Assembly: GCA_914767715.1 (NCBI GenBank) | Contig: OU612068.1 | Coordinates: forward strand, 27,900,001-27,964,000 | Direction of reading: 5' to 3' | From: Membranipora membranacea | Taxonomy: Eukaryota > Bryozoa > Gymnolaemata > Cheilostomatida > Membraniporidae | Length of the DNA stretch: 64,000 nt | Part shown: one piece after another, positions 1 to 10,300 of the stretch | Numbering within the stretch: the first letter of the stretch is position 1 | Layout of the letters: every line of letters starts with the position of its first letter | Notes under the pieces: model-generated | Database searches by the model: none | Told to the model about the DNA's origin: nothing | Seen by the model: the letters and a program-made list of their open reading frames with translations, nothing else | Position numbers and translations under genes: made by a program

Positions 1-106
1 GGTGGTGACTTTCCAAAAGTTTCATGTTGTTTCAAAATTTCCTCGCCATTCAAATTCATCTTCAATCTAATAATTTAAACATCAAATTCATAATCTTTAT
101 TTAAAG

Positions 107-1025
107 CCAAGGAGGACGACCCACTTGTTGAGCAAAATCAACTGTCGCCTTACCTGGAGAAAGCCTGCTGTATAATGCCTTCGTCATGGAGAGCAAGAAT
201 AAAAAAATCAGATCTGACCAACAGTGCAGTCCACTTGGAAGACAAGGTAAGCTACGTTGAGCTCTGGTATTCTTTGTGTTGTGTGCATCTATCAATTAGA
301 TCAGTAACTTTTGTTTTGTCGACCCTGAGTGTCCCAGCTATTGGGCTGGCTGAGGCCTCCCCTCTAAAAGATCAACAAAAAGCAACCTCATGCAGCCAAT
401 TGTAATATTCTTCAGTTTAAAGTGAAAGACAACCAAAAAAGTTATATTTTGATATTTGATACGTAATGATGTACTCCTTCTAAATTTTGATGTTATATAT
501 AAATGTTAAATTTGAAAGTTTTAATTATCTCAATTACTAACTCTCTTCCACCATTTTGTTTCAGTAACACCAATACCCGTACTCTCCAAACGAATATATT
601 ATTGGGAAAAAGTGATGTAGAAAGTTATTTTTTTCTAGAATCGAAGCAGTTATTTTGTTGTGTCAATCTAAATATATAAAAATTCATCTCAGTTACAAAA
701 TCATCTACAAAAACAAAAGAATTGCTTTCAATAACACAATTAAGCGTTTTCTTTGAGATTATAATAGCTTCTCAACTTAATTCAGTTTATTGCAGTTGAA
801 AGTTAATTGCATCTTGATACGTATTTAGTGGTGCCAGTGTTGTCTTCTACTTAAATATATCAAATATATGAGGCAATCTCTTGAGGTTGATCTTATAATA
901 CCGAGGTACTATATGACTGTACTGAGTTTTAACATTATTTTTAGGAAAAAGAGACCGGAGTGGATAACTCCGCCTTGTCTGGATCTGATAGTGATTTGAG
1001 TAATGGCAGCACAACAAAGATTTAA
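107..1025 (+). CDS. 3' end of unidentified gene (partial, last two exons)
   Basis: Two exons join in phase: 107-246 (acceptor AG at 105-106, donor AAG|GTAAGC) and 945-1025 (acceptor TTTTAG, ending TAA). The 5' part lies left of the window. The visible C-terminus contains EDDPLVEQNQLSPYLEKACC, then a basic stretch (WRARIKK) and an acidic, serine-rich tail (SGSDSDLSNGS) ending TTKI. No transmembrane segment is present here. The tail looks like the cytoplasmic end of a membrane protein, but I do not recognise the family. The last three residues (T-K-I) fit a class I PDZ-binding motif, which is inference. The ATG at 175 is internal because the frame stays open upstream to the acceptor. Confidence 0.6.
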
Positions 1026-1154
1026 TCAGCAATAATGGACACTTTTTATTGAACAATCTTTGCATTTTTGATATTATATTTTCATGGAATAATGATCCAC
1101 GGAGCCGGAGCTAGGGACCACATATTCATTCCTTGGTGAACACTATTTTTTTTA

Positions 1155-1160
1155 AATAAA
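1155..1160 (+). terminator. Poly(A) signal AATAAA of the left-edge gene
   Basis: AATAAA lies 130 bp after the stop codon at 1025, on the same strand. Spacing is normal for a short 3' UTR. Confidence 0.45.
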
Positions 1161-2090
1161 AATATTATATTTGATTCTGCTGCATTAAAGGAGAGGTCAC
1201 GTCTATTCCGAAATCGAGCTAAAGAGTTCAATTAAAACAAAATATGAATCCGATTATATTATCTGTGTTACTCAAAATTGTCATTTGATCCTGTGTATCA
1301 TAATTATGAACTTTTATATCTGTTGCTAGTCTATGTGCTGACGGCTGCAATTTGAGTTAGGGACATTCCATTATCATATGTGTTAGACTAATCTGTTGCA
1401 TTTGTTCCTTCTTTATTTTTAATCCTCTTTTCCGTTCAAATATTCTATTTTTTTCTCCCATCCTGTATTACTGTGTATGATCAGGACTACCAGTGAATTG
1501 GCTTGTTGACCAAACTCCCTCAATGTCATTTTATCGTGGAAATCCAATGTAGATGGTGAAAAATATGAACTTTCATGTTGCCTGCATAAAGAGCGCAATA
1601 TTTAACAGAAGCAGAAAAAATATTTGATGTTTAATTACCATGAAATCTGCTACTTTCAATAAAAACTTTAATTACTTGTTATTGTATTCTTTGCATCAGT
1701 CGCATTTCAACCCTGGTGTCAGAATGCAGCAAAATTGCAAGATTCTGGGTCTTGCAACCACTCGCAACAGCTCTGTAATATTGATCCACTAAAATGACAG
1801 CAGTCTTAGGAGTCTCAAGACTTTTGCGAGTTTTGCAAGACCAATCTCAGAATATAACAATGTCAGATTACCGAGATCGTTGCAAGACAGGTGCAATGCA
1901 ATATCTTAGTGGATATAATCGTGAACAATAGGGATGGAGTTTGGCTGTATATGTTATAATTGCGCTAAGAATTTAGTTCTCAAATTAAATTTTGTAGATT
2001 CTGCAATCAATTGTGAACCACAATCTTATAAACAGAAAGATTATTTCACAATCCCCATAAGAAAAATCTTCTTAATTTAATTAAAGAGAA
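1161..2090. other. Noncoding spacer before the 5S array
   Basis: AT-rich DNA with no long open frame and no recognisable motif or RNA gene on either strand. It ends where the first tandem unit begins (TTAAAGAGAATTTTGAATGG). Confidence 0.5.
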
Positions 2091-2532
2091 TTTTGAATGG
2101 CTCAGGGTGCTTCTCCTCGAATTCTCCCCCCCCCCTCCCCCAAAAGGGGGGACTAGTCGTGTGCTTAGATTACCGTTGATGCTGCCATATTTAATCAATA
2201 AAGAATCTCACCTTTACATCCGACTACTCGCTGCCTCCTTCCTGGCCAGTTGAGTATTGCGCTGTGGTGTGGGGTGTAGTGCGACACAATGCTAAACAAT
2301 GAAGCTAGAGGTGATGTTGTGTTCAGTTGATTGTTGCCATAATAATGCCAATGATATGGTGCGAAAATCCAGTTCATGGTCACCGATTTATTTGCAGACA
2401 GACGAAAATGATATGTAAATGATTTAAAGAGCCATCAAACAGAAGCTTGACTCTTGGAAAAAGAGAGTTGCTGCCCCTGTTTTGGAATTTCTGAATCCAA
2501 GCATAAAATAGCTAATATTAATGTCAGTAATT

Positions 2533-2653
2533 GTCTACGGCCATATCACGTTGAAAACGCCAGTTCTCGTCTGATCACTGAAGCTAAGCAACATCGAGCC
2601 CAGTTGGTACTTGGATGGGTGACCGCCTGGAAATACTGCAGGGTGCTGCAGAC
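2533..2653 (+). rRNA. 5S ribosomal RNA, copy 1 (slightly divergent)
   Basis: Starts GTCTACGGCC, which pairs with the 3' end. It contains the internal control region AAGCTAAGCAAC...GAGCCCAG and GGATGGGTGACCGCCTGG, and is followed by TTTT for Pol III termination. It carries a 2-bp insertion (ACTGCAGGG for ACTGGG) and a terminal GCAGAC instead of GTAGAC, which weakens helix I. It may be a pseudogene. Confidence 0.88.
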
Positions 2654-3163
2654 TTTTGATAATTTATCCAATTCTTATATTTTAGTTTATGTACATTCAA
2701 CAAAATTTAGTTAAAGAGAATTTTGAATGGCTCAGGGTGCCTCTCCTCGAATTCCCCCCCCCCCCTCCCCCCAAAAGTGCGGACTAGTCAAGAGCTTAGA
2801 TTACCGTTGATGCTGCCATATTTAGTCAATATAGAAACTCACCTTTACATCCTAGTACTCGCTGCCTCCTTCCTGGCCAGTTGAGTATTGCGCTGTTGTG
2901 TGGCGTGTAGTGCGACACAATGCTAAACAATGAAGCGAAAGGTGATGTTGTGTTCGGTTGATTGTTGCCATAATAATGCCAATGAAATGGTACAAAAATC
3001 CAGTTCATGGTCACTGATTTATTTGCTGACAGATGAAAATGATATGAAAATGATTTAAAGACCCATCAAACAGAATCTTGACTCTTGGAGAAAGAGAGTT
3101 GCTGCCCCTGTTTTCGAATTTCTGAATCCAGACATAAAATAGCTAATATTAATGTCAGTAATT

Positions 3164-3283
3164 GTCTACGGCCATATCACATTGAAAATGCCATGGTTCT
3201 CGTCCGATCATTGAAGCTAAGCAACGTCGAGCCCAGTTAGTACTTGGATGAGTGACCGCCTGAAAATACTGGGTGCTGTAGAC
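3164..3283 (+). rRNA. 5S ribosomal RNA, copy 2
   Basis: GTCTACGGCC at the 5' end pairs with GTAGAC at the 3' end; TTTT follows. It differs from the other copies by a 2-bp insertion near the loop (GCCATGGTTCTCG) and by GGATGAGTGACC in the C-box region. Confidence 0.9.
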
Positions 3284-3794
3284 TTTTGATAATTATTCAA
3301 TTCTTATATTTTTTATGTTTCGCTTTACATTCAACAAAATTTAGTTAAAGAGAATTTTGAATGGCTGAGGGTGCTTCTCCTCGATATACCTCCCCCCGCC
3401 CCTTCCCCCAAAAGTGCAGACTAGTTATGTGGTTAGATTACCGTTGATGCTGCAATATATAATCAATAAAGAAACTCACCTTGACATCCTACAACTTGCT
3501 GCCTCCTTGCTGGCCAGTTGAGTATTGCGCTGTGGTGTGGGGTGTAGTGCGACACAATGCTAAACAATAAAGCTGAAGGTGATGTTGTGTTCAGTTGATT
3601 GTTGCAATGCCAATGATATGGTACAAAACTCCAGTTCATGCTCACCGATTTATTTGCAGAGAGATGAAAATGATATGAAAATGATTTAAAGACCCATCAA
3701 ACAGAATCTTGACTCTTGGAGAAAGGGAGTTGCTGCCCCTGTTTTCGAATTTCTGAATCCAGACATAAAATAGCTAACATTAATATCAGTAATT

Positions 3795-3912
3795 GTCTAC
3801 GGCCATATCACGTTGAAAACGCCAGTTCTCGTCCGATCACTGAAGCTAAGCAACGTCGAGCCCAGCTAGTATTTGGATGGGTGACCGCCTGGGAATACTG
3901 GGTGCTGTTGAC
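3795..3912 (+). rRNA. 5S ribosomal RNA, copy 3
   Basis: 118 bp, close to the canonical metazoan 5S length. It has an intact internal control region (AAGCTAAGCAACGTCGAGCC; GGATGGGTGACCGCCTGG) and a TTTT terminator. The 3' arm is GTTGAC, one mismatch from the GTAGAC expected to pair with GTCTAC. Confidence 0.93.
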
Positions 3913-4038
3913 TTTTAATAATTATTCAATTCTTATATTTTTTCTGTTTCGCTCTACATTCAACAAAATTTAGTTACAGAGAATTTTGAATGGCTCAGGG
4001 TGCTTCTCCTTGAATTCCCTCCCCCCCCCCTCCTCCCC

Positions 4039-4152
4039 CCAAAAGTGCGGACTAGTCATGTGCTTAGATTTCCATTGATGCTGCCATACTTAAACAATAA
4101 AGAAACTCACCTTTACATCCTACTACTCGCTGCCTCCTTCCTGGCCAGCTAA
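4039..4152 (-). ncRNA. Candidate small RNA with internal splice donor, one per 5S unit (spliced-leader-like)
   Basis: On the minus strand every unit carries AAG|GTGAG, a strong 5' splice site. The last base before GT is at 2212, 2843, 3480, 4111, 4729 and 5332. In four of six units the donor sits in the loop of a hairpin, TAAAG-GTGAGNTT-CTTTA; in the other two one stem base is changed. About 70 nt downstream is CACTTTTGG (ACTTTTTGG in the last unit), resembling an Sm-protein site. Upstream is the palindrome CTGGCCAG. A short exon, a donor within a hairpin, then an Sm site is the general plan of spliced-leader RNAs, and in several phyla SL genes sit in 5S repeats. The ends of the transcript are unknown. 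The match is to architecture, not to a known leader. The block could be only homogenised spacer. Confidence 0.35.
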
Positions 4153-4423
4153 GTTTTGCGCTGTGATGTGGCGTGTAGTGCGACACAATGCTAAACAATG
4201 AAGCTGAAGGTGATGTTGTGTTCAGTTGATTATTGCAATGCCAATGATATGGTACAAAAATCCAGTTCATGGTCACCGATTTATACAGACAGACGATAAT
4301 GATATGAAAATGATTTAAATAGCCATCAAACAGAAGCTTGACTCTTGGAAAAACAGAGTTGCTGCCCCTGTTTTGGAATTTCTGAATCCAAGCATGAAAT
4401 AGCTAATATTAATGTCAGGAATT

Positions 4424-4541
4424 GTCTACGGCCATATCACGTTGCAAACACCAGTTCTCGTCCGTTCACTGAAGCTAAGCAACATTGAGCCCAGTTAGTA
4501 CTTGGATGTGTGACCGCCTGAGAATACTGGGTGCTGTAGAC
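4424..4541 (+). rRNA. 5S ribosomal RNA, copy 4
   Basis: 118 bp with matching ends GTCTAC/GTAGAC and TTTT after the gene. It has small substitutions (GTTGCAAACACC; GGATGTGTGACC) relative to copy 3, one inside the C-box region. Confidence 0.92.
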
Positions 4542-5049
4542 TTTTGATAATTATTCAATTCTAAAATCTTTTTTGTTTCGCTCTACATTCAACAAAATTT
4601 AGTTAAAGAGAATTTTGAATGGGTCAAGGTGCTTCTCCTCGAATTCCCCCCTCCCCCCAAAAGTGCGGACTAGTCATGTGCTTAGATTACCGTTGATGCT
4701 GCCATATTTAATCGATAAAGAAACTCACCTTTACATGCTACTACTCGCTGCCTCCTTCCTGGCCAGTTGAGTATTGCGCTGTGGTGTGGCGTGTAGTGCG
4801 ACACAATGCTAAACAATGAAGCTGAAGGTGATGTTGTGTTCAGTTGATTGTTGCCATAATAATGCCAATGATATGGTAGAAAAATCCAGTTCATAGTCAC
4901 CGATTTATTTGCAGACAGATGAAAATGATATGAAAATGATTTAAAGAGCCATCAAACAGAAGCTTGACTCTTGGAAAAATAGGGTTGCTGCCCCTGTTTT
5001 GGTATTTCTGAATCCAAGCATAAAATAGCTAATATTAATGTCAGTAATT

Positions 5050-5138
5050 GTCTACGGTCTGATCACTGAAGCTAAGCAACGTCGAGCTCAGTTAGTACAT
5101 GGATGGGTGACCGCCTGGGAATACTGGGTGCTGTACAC
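5050..5138 (+). pseudogene. 5S rRNA pseudogene with 5' deletion (unit 5)
   Basis: GTCTACGG joins directly to TCTGATCACTGAAGC, so about 30 bp between helix I and loop B are missing. The 3' end is GTACAC rather than GTAGAC. Downstream 5S sequence and the TTTT run remain, but the RNA could not fold as normal 5S. Confidence 0.9.
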
Positions 5139-5640
5139 TTTTAATTATTATTCAATTCTTATATTTTTTCTGTTTTGCTCTTCATTCAACAAAATTTAGT
5201 TAAAGAGAATTTTGAATGGCTCAGGGCGCTTCTCTTCGATATCCCCCCCCCCGTCCCCCCAAAAAGTGCAGACTAGTCATGTGCTAAGATTACCGTTGAT
5301 GCTGCCATATTTAATCAATAAAGAAACTCACCTTTACATCCTACTACTCGCTGCCTCCTTCCTGGCCAGTTAAGTATTGCGCTGTGGTGTGGCGTGTAGT
5401 GCGACACAATGGTAAACAATGTAGCTGAAGGTGATGTTGTGTTCAGTTGATTGTTGCCATAATAATGCCAATGATATGGAACAAAAATTCAGTTCATGGA
5501 CACCGATTTATTTGCAGACAGATGAAAATGATATGAAAATGATTTAAAAAGCCATCAAACAGAAGCTTGACTCTTGGATAATTATTCAATTCTTATATTT
5601 TTTATGTTTCGCTCTACATTCAACAAAATTAAGTTAAAAG

Positions 5641-5883
5641 CCTTTGTTTGACTTCATCGAGCCCCTTTCTTTCATTGATTTTTGCTAGAAATCTGGTTGC
5701 ATTGTCTTGTACATTCTCCAGCTCATCCTTTGTACTGGGATCCCAAGCTGAGGATGCATGTTTAGCCTTTTTGGGGGCCAGAACAGTGCCCTCCTCACCA
5801 TCCCAAGTTGCATATTTATCTCATTTATATGATTGATATATTCGGTGACCAATTTTCTGGAGTTTCTCAAGGATTTTGTCACT
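5641..5883 (-). mobile_element. Decayed non-LTR retrotransposon fragment (C-terminal reverse transcriptase region)
   Basis: Minus-strand translation gives HASSAWDPSTKDELENVQ followed by DNATRFLAKI. This matches the pattern YASSVWDP...(D/E)xLExVQ...AARF found after the thumb of CR1/jockey/L2-type reverse transcriptases. The upstream part is out of frame, so the copy is dead. It begins right at the end of the 5S array. Confidence 0.7.
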
Positions 5884-7304
5884 AAAATCGAGATAAATGA
5901 GGTTTCAAACCGCTATTGCTTAGATAAACCTCAACAGAGAGAGGACAACTATCAGAGATTCAGTTTTCAGTTTTTGCGCTAGCAGATTATCCCTCTGATA
6001 TTATGTCCGCATGATTTCCAAGGCTCGATACGGAAGCCATGGCGATGAGTATATACTTTCTCACTCATATAAAATCGGCAAATAAATTACTCGGTTTCAA
6101 ATTAATTCTTTACATCTTTCGATATGTCATATTAGAACACTTGTTGACCTATTAAAATTTGACTCGTGGCCAACAGTTTAAAACAGACTCATAGCTAGTT
6201 GGAAACTGACCCGTGATTTATTACATTGCAAGTGACTCAGGGCTTTGATTTGGAAGTTTGAAAAGAAAATCCTGTAATACAATAATTTAGATTTAACTGA
6301 GTTGAATATGTTGAAATGTTCTAAGTTTAGCCACTGTGTATCCCTACTTGCTACTATGAATTTCTCCACATACTACATGAATAACTGGTTTTCACATGTT
6401 GAATAATTTCTGTTTTACATTGTTATAGGAAGATCGAAACATTCCCTGTGGAAAACATTCCTGTCATCGGCCACATCCCAATACTTTTATTCCACAAATT
6501 TAAGTTGATCTTGAACCAGGCAAAATGTGAGCTATACTGCAGGGCTTATTTGTCTCTCACATTGTTTCTGTGTAGTATTTTCTTAAACCTATATCAAATA
6601 ACTAGAATTATTTTCTATCATCAACTATGTTTAATAAACTACCTAGATACAATCAGTGAAAGGACAACAGTCATTCAACTGCCCTGTGGGGACTGACCAC
6701 ATGACACAACTGTAGCCTTGTCACCTGTAGCCACAGTGACAAGGCTAACACAACTGTACTGAGGGTAATTAGTAGGCAAGCAATTAGGGTAATAAAACAA
6801 GATTTATACAAAATCAAACAAAATCAACTCACTTGTAAGGTAATAAATAATCATCGAATGACATGTGGGGCTCATATTTATTATCAATAGACAGTTTTCA
6901 AGCTGCCCTCTTAGAGCTGTCTGCATTCCATTTAAGGGCTATTTAACACACAGACAGCATGGGAAAACAGTGGTAAGATAGCTGTACCCATAAAATATTT
7001 TTCCTGATGAGTTTTCAATAGCAAAAGAATTTTTTAAGTACAGCTGATGGTTCTCCAGATTAAGCCGCTTTGAAGCTATTTTCCTATGCTTTGTGTGTTA
7101 AAGATAGTTCACAAAGGGCAGTTTGGAAAAATCTACATAATATCATGATTATCAAAAACATTATCATTAACCTTTGATGTTAAAAATTTAATGTAGTAAC
7201 AGGCTAATATTTGAAAAAAATTCACACTGGAAAATTTCATGCATCCTTATTGGAGAGATTACTTCAATTTGGCCCATTTCAAACGGAGTGTAGCAAAGAC
7301 TGAT
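5884..7304. other. Intergenic DNA; probable RETSAT 3' UTR at right end
   Basis: No supported coding exon on either strand. A minus-strand AATAAA (TTTATT at 6877-6882) could end the retinol saturase transcript about 420 bp after its stop. A perfect palindrome occupies 6713-6747. Confidence 0.4.
6713..6747. repeat. Perfect 12-bp inverted repeat with flanking direct repeats
   Basis: TAGCCTTGTCAC and GTGACAAGGCTA flank an 11-bp loop. The hairpin is bracketed by direct copies of ACACAACTGT, resembling a target duplication or a small insertion. The arm AGCCTTGTCACG recurs in the hairpin near 59801-59882. Confidence 0.8.
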
Positions 7305-10300
7305 CTAGTTAGTCTTCTTGTCACCTTTCTCCTGCTGTTTCTCTTTCTTTTTTATGACACCATTGAGTTTGATGCAGTCCTGCATGAGGTTTCGATGTAG
7401 CATGGCAGAAGCAGTGACCATTCCAGAAAACATACCTCCAGAGAAACCGCATACCAACACATCCTGCAAAAAAGAAATTGTGTTATCATACAAAAAAAGT
7501 ATAAAAGTGTTGCACCTGAACAATTTTGTGCACAAGTTAATTAATTACAAACATGTGTTCTTTGTTGCACAAGTCTTCTTGAGGAAAATACAAGCAAGGA
7601 ATTTCTTGGATGTCATGTCAATTGACCTGCACATAATTATTTATGATTGTCACATAGCAAAATATTGTGTTTCCCACTTCATATGTCATATATTTTTGGT
7701 TGGCCCATGACGCATGTCGAGTTGTCTTATCATTAGAAAGGTAGGACAACTTCAGTTCTTATTCTTAGAAAACGGGTTCAGCTGTTACACCAGGGATGGC
7801 TGGTTACACAGGCAATTCATAGAATTACCAATGGCAAGGTTTTGAAAAATATATATGATGGAATTAGCAACAAGGAACTTGTATAAAAACATTTCATGAT
7901 TTACTGACTATGCTATCTCAGGCAAGTGAGGTATACATACATACATACATACATACCTTGCTAGCAACAAAAGATCCCGTCATTTTACTTTTGATCATCA
8001 TAGGTAAAATGAGTGACATTACACCTCAAGTAAACCCGGTGATCTTATGTATGCACATTTTAATTCTAGTCCAAATTCATTTACATATTATGCATACCTG
8101 TCCAGTGAGGTAAAGCCCAGGTACACCAATCTCAGGGCGGAGTTTGGTCGCCAGATCAGGTCTAAATCTATTCTTGTTATGGTCCAGCCCGTAGATTTCT
8201 CCCTTGGTTGATCTAATGTAGTAGTTGTTTGTAACTGGTGATCCCAACTCCATATATTCAACCTACAGTTAAATATTAACGACGATAATTGTTTGATTTT
8301 GGCACCCTTTGTGAGCCGTCCTCGCTCCAGACAAAGCATAGGAAACAGCTTTAAAATGGCTTAATCTGGAAAACCATCTAATGCACATTAAAAATTCTTA
8401 CAGCTTCAGAAATGACACAATTGAAAACTCATAAGGAAATGCTTATGCGAAAGTGTATTTATCTCAAATCACGCCAGTTCTGTCAAAGATGTGGTCACTA
8501 ACAACTAACAATGAGATAAATCAGCTTTCAAATGTCTTGATTTAAAAAAAAAACATTTCCTTCATGTGGTGCAGATACTGAATCTGAGAATTTTCCTATA
8601 TGAAAAATATTACTCTAGATAAAGCTATTTTACCACTGTTCCCTATGATGTGTGTGTTAAAGAGTACCTAGATGGAGAGAGGGGAGCTCTCGGAGAGCGG
8701 CTTGTAAAATGTCTATATGATAAGATAAGTATTTTTAATCTAAGAAAAACAAGGACACTGTCATCAAGTGCCAAGTCATCATTGGATTAAAGGGCTGCGG
8801 TTAATATTCTCACTATCAAAGATAAGTTCTGTTGTAACGATTGTCTCAACATAATATGATTGCTGGAGAGAACTGATCTAGGAGGATATAATGAAAAGGC
8901 GATCTGTCCATACATGTATTTGCTAAGAAGACATAACTCTGTATACGCAACACTGGCTTTCCAGTCATTAACTACTTTGTTTTTCTTTTTTTGTCATAAA
9001 AATGTGTGCTCAAGTATCCTGTGATGCATCGCACCCTCCATCCTGGCTATTCAGGTGAAAAATTATTCATATTTGTCATAAATGTGTCATAGGTGTGCTC
9101 AAGCATCATGGGAAAATATAATGCATTCCACACACTTCATAATCGTAAGCAGAGTGAGCATTACTCAATATGATTTAATAAGTAGCTGCAGCTAACTGAC
9201 AAACCTTATCTTCAAGCTGAGGATAGAACTTGCACACTTGTGACCACATTTGTTTGCTAAATGAAGTTTTCAAAGCTTCATAATCATCTCCTCTATGCAT
9301 AACCTACAATAAAAGCACTATAGTGGAATAGTTGTGAAAGGTAACAGCTAAATATATATAAACAGACCATCTAGAATTTTTATGCAGTAACAAAAAGCTC
9401 AGTTTTCTCATGATGTAGATGGGCAATAATAAAATACCAACGATTGAAATAATATTATAGGCGAGTCGGGTTTGCGATTGTTTCATAACAGGAATGAGCG
9501 TATAAAAAAGTACCTTATCATCTTGCCATTGTTGGAACCAGTTATAGTTACCGAGGGTGACAACTGTACATACAGATTTACCTGGGTATCTCTCCTCCCA
9601 GGTTGGATCCTACAACAAGGTATGTAAGTCAAAGCGATGAATAAAGGAAATCAAGTCTGTCTAAACAGATGACGTCAAGTTAAGGACTGAGACAGCAGCT
9701 TCCGCACAATTATTTGTACATCAAGCAGTGAATTACTAATGAAGTTACAATCCATACACTTCATTATCAAGTTCCACTCACATCTGGTTTAGTTGCACCA
9801 TATTTCAACAACTTTCATCAAATTCTAGTTGCACATTATTTCTGCAAATGTTATTGGTCCACACTGGGATACAGAAAATACAAGCCCTAGGGGAGAAACT
9901 TACAGCTACCAGTAAATCCTATATATCATCATCCTAATTTAGGTGACATGAGAACACAAAAGTCAAACACAAAACATTACCACTGTACCTTAGTTGAGGG
10001 GAATGAGATAAATAGAAGAGGAATATCAACTGGATTGTCTACATCAGGCTCGTGGCTACAGAAGCTGTGAAACTTGCCATTCAGATCTGCGCTACAAGAC
10101 AAATAATCAAAATGTTAGACTGACAAGCGAAGAAAATTTGAGATAAGGAACTGAGGAGTTCCTCTAATCGGTTGAATCAAAAGGTAGCTTGCAAGGTACG
10201 ATTCAGTTGTACTCTTTTGGAACTACAGCGACTCTTAGTTAAAAAATCAACAGAAAATCAGAAAATGCATGTAAAAAGTTGCTTACTCAGTAAATGCCCA

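Larger units (their letters stand above)
2091..5640. repeat. Tandem 5S rDNA array, six units of about 620 bp
   Basis: Each unit starts with TTAAAGAGAATTTTGAATGG. Unit starts are 2091, 2711, 3345, 3974, 4603 and 5200; the last ends near 5634. Intervals are 620, 634, 629, 629, 597 and about 434 bp. A unit holds, in order: a C-rich tract followed by AAAAGTGCGGACTAG, a block with a conserved GT splice-donor on the minus strand, a conserved spacer, then the 5S gene on the plus strand and its T-run. Units three and four share a 6-bp deletion in the spacer (TTGCAATGCC for TTGCCATAATAATGCC). The shorter last two units reflect deletions that remove 5S sequence. Copies are similar but not identical, so homogenisation is incomplete at this edge. 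Confidence 0.93.

Noticed and set aside
2091-5640. CRISPR array or satellite
   Set aside because: Repeat length (~620 bp) and clear 5S rRNA content identify rDNA.
7318-7710. 130-residue plus-strand ORF
   Set aside because: Antisense to the last RETSAT exon and intron.
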